A DNA stretch of 51,634 nucleotides from Actinomycetota bacterium (lineage in GTDB: Bacteria > Actinomycetota > Rubrobacteria > Rubrobacterales > Rubrobacteraceae): the NCBI GenBank assembly GCA_902810695.1, contig CADDYV010000024.1, forward strand, positions 1 to 51,634, given 5' to 3'. Below the pieces are notes generated by a model. That model was not told the origin of the DNA. It saw only the letters and a list, made by a program, of their open reading frames with translations, and did no database searches. Of this stretch, positions 47,510 through 51,634 are shown in pieces. Every line of letters starts with the position of its first letter. Position 1 is the first letter of the stretch. Both the position numbers and the translations under genes were made by a program.

Positions 47510-48298
47510 TTACTTTTTCGGCTGACAGGCGGGGCAGTAGTAGGCGGTGCGGCCCGCGGCTTTTATCTTCTTTATCTTTCCATTGCTCCGGGGACATTCT
47601 TCCCCTTCCCGCCGACGAGGGAGCAGGAATGAGTCTGGCAGGTCGCCGGGATCTGCCCCGTGTTCTATCGCTTCATGCAGCACCCGCTGCGTCTCGTCGA
47701 AGAGGCGTTTGAGGGCTTCTTCGTCGAGTTCCACGGCTCTGGTATCGGGGTGGATGCGGGCTTGAAAGAGTATTTCGTCCGAGTAGATGTTGCCGATACC
47801 CACAAGGACCGACTGGTTCATCAGCGTTGCCTTGATGGCTCCTCTCTTTCCTTCGAGGCGTTCCCGGAATCCCGGAAAGTCCAGCGCGAGAGGGTCCGGC
47901 CCCAGATTTTCGGATTCTACAAAGCTATCGGGGTCCCCGATCAGATCCACCTTCCCGAACATCCGCTGGTCATCGAAAGCCAGGTGGTAGCCGTTGGCAA
48001 AGGTGATCACAAACCGCGCGTGCGGCGGCTCATCTTCCGCGTTCTTGTAATACTGCAGGCTGCCAGTCATCCCGAAGTGCAGCAGCAGCCACCCGCCGGA
48101 ACCCAACTCCACGAACAAATATTTCCCGTGGCGCTTCGAGGACTCGAACTTACTGCCTTTGAGGTCCCGCTCCAACTCGCGGGCCGAGGCGTTCCTCAGA
48201 ATTCTTTTGTCTTTTACCTCGATCGTGTCAATGTTCTGGTGCAATGATGTGGAATCAACGTATCGCTTGAAGACCTCTACATCGGGAAGCTCCGGCAA
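47510..48298 (-). CDS. Formamidopyrimidine-DNA glycosylase family protein (Fpg/Nei)
   Basis: 262 residues from TTG 48298, with AAGGAGG six bases upstream. N-terminal PELPDVE holds the catalytic Pro and Glu; HFGMTG and the H2TH region LVGIGNIYSDEILFQARIHP follow. The zinc finger is incomplete: ECPRSNGKIKKI lacks the second Cys of CPxC, while GRTAYYCPACQ is intact, leaving three Cys. It removes oxidised bases. It follows the MBL gene in the repair operon. Confidence 0.9.
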   Translation of the reverse strand: MPELPDVEVFKRYVDSTSLHQNIDTIEVKDKRILRNASARELERDLKGSKFESSKRHGKYLFVELGSGGWLLLHFGMTGSLQYYKNAEDEPPHARFVITFANGYHLAFDDQRMFGKVDLIGDPDSFVESENLGPDPLALDFPGFRERLEGKRGAIKATLMNQSVLVGIGNIYSDEILFQARIHPDTRAVELDEEALKRLFDETQRVLHEAIEHGADPGDLPDSFLLPRRREGEECPRSNGKIKKIKAAGRTAYYCPACQPKK

Positions 48299-48314
48299 GG
48301 GGATCCTCCTTGTG

Positions 48315-51634
<3,320 letters not shown>

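Overview
The window is high-GC chromosomal DNA, almost fully coding, with frequent GTG/TTG starts and 4-base start/stop overlaps. It combines a C50-carotenoid (bacterioruberin-type) gene set, a B12-photoreceptor repressor, a phenylacetate-type aromatic catabolic island, an Asp23/AmaP envelope-stress cluster and a DNA-repair operon. This points to a deep-branching, pigmented, stress-tolerant actinobacterium, most likely Rubrobacter or a close relative. That is inference from gene content; no rRNA or tRNA gene is present to confirm it.

Layout. 1-5678: carotenoid genes, namely the start of a second desaturase, lycopene elongase, cruF, carH, crtI, crtB and an SRPBCC protein. Two tandem 11-bp CarH-type repeats lie between carH and crtI. 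5782-11663: a Crp/Fnr regulator, a PadR regulator with an ABC exporter, a PGM1-like ATP-grasp ligase and msrA. 11682-18095: small housekeeping and hypothetical genes (cupin, M24 peptidase, NifU-type scaffold, membrane proteins, ABM-type proteins, a SnoaL-like protein). 18254-20966: envelope-stress cluster (GlsB, two Asp23/Gls24 proteins, two AmaP-like anchors, DUF2273). 20975-22654: MscS channel, small anti-sigma factor and ECF sigma factor, one minus-strand operon. 23176-26439: a beta-propeller protein, then a quinone-detoxification module (MhqD-like hydrolase, ring-cleaving dioxygenase, MarR regulator with two palindromic operators). 26488-43177: aromatic/acyl-CoA catabolism (28826-35125, 35196-40580 and 40682-43177) under a TetR (PaaR-like) regulator; the same 19-bp operator precedes the two main transcription units. 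43194-44363: ChaB, metallothionein-like and YciE/YciF proteins. 44572-46896: GH31 glycosidase. 46903-51634: DNA repair operon on the minus strand: PolX C-terminus, LigA, an MBL-fold protein, Fpg and a family-4-like uracil-DNA glycosylase.

How it fits together. CrtB and CrtI make lycopene, the UbiA-type elongase adds C5 units, CruF hydrates the product, and CarH probably represses crtI in the dark. In the aromatic island a benzoate-CoA-ligase-type enzyme activates an acid, PaaABC/D epoxidises a ring-CoA, and hydratases, aldehyde dehydrogenases, a 3-hydroxyacyl-CoA dehydrogenase and a thiolase carry out ring opening and beta-oxidation. The Paa genes are unusual: paaB occurs twice, paaD is split into two genes, and no paaE or paaK is present.

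The least conventional observations are the split and duplicated Paa epoxygenase genes, the CarH operator together with a CarH lacking the light-state histidine, the repeated TAnnnT-7nt-ATG spacing that suggests leaderless transcripts, a cysteine-free family-4-like UDG next to an Fpg with a broken zinc finger, and an ECF sigma/soluble anti-sigma/MscS operon.
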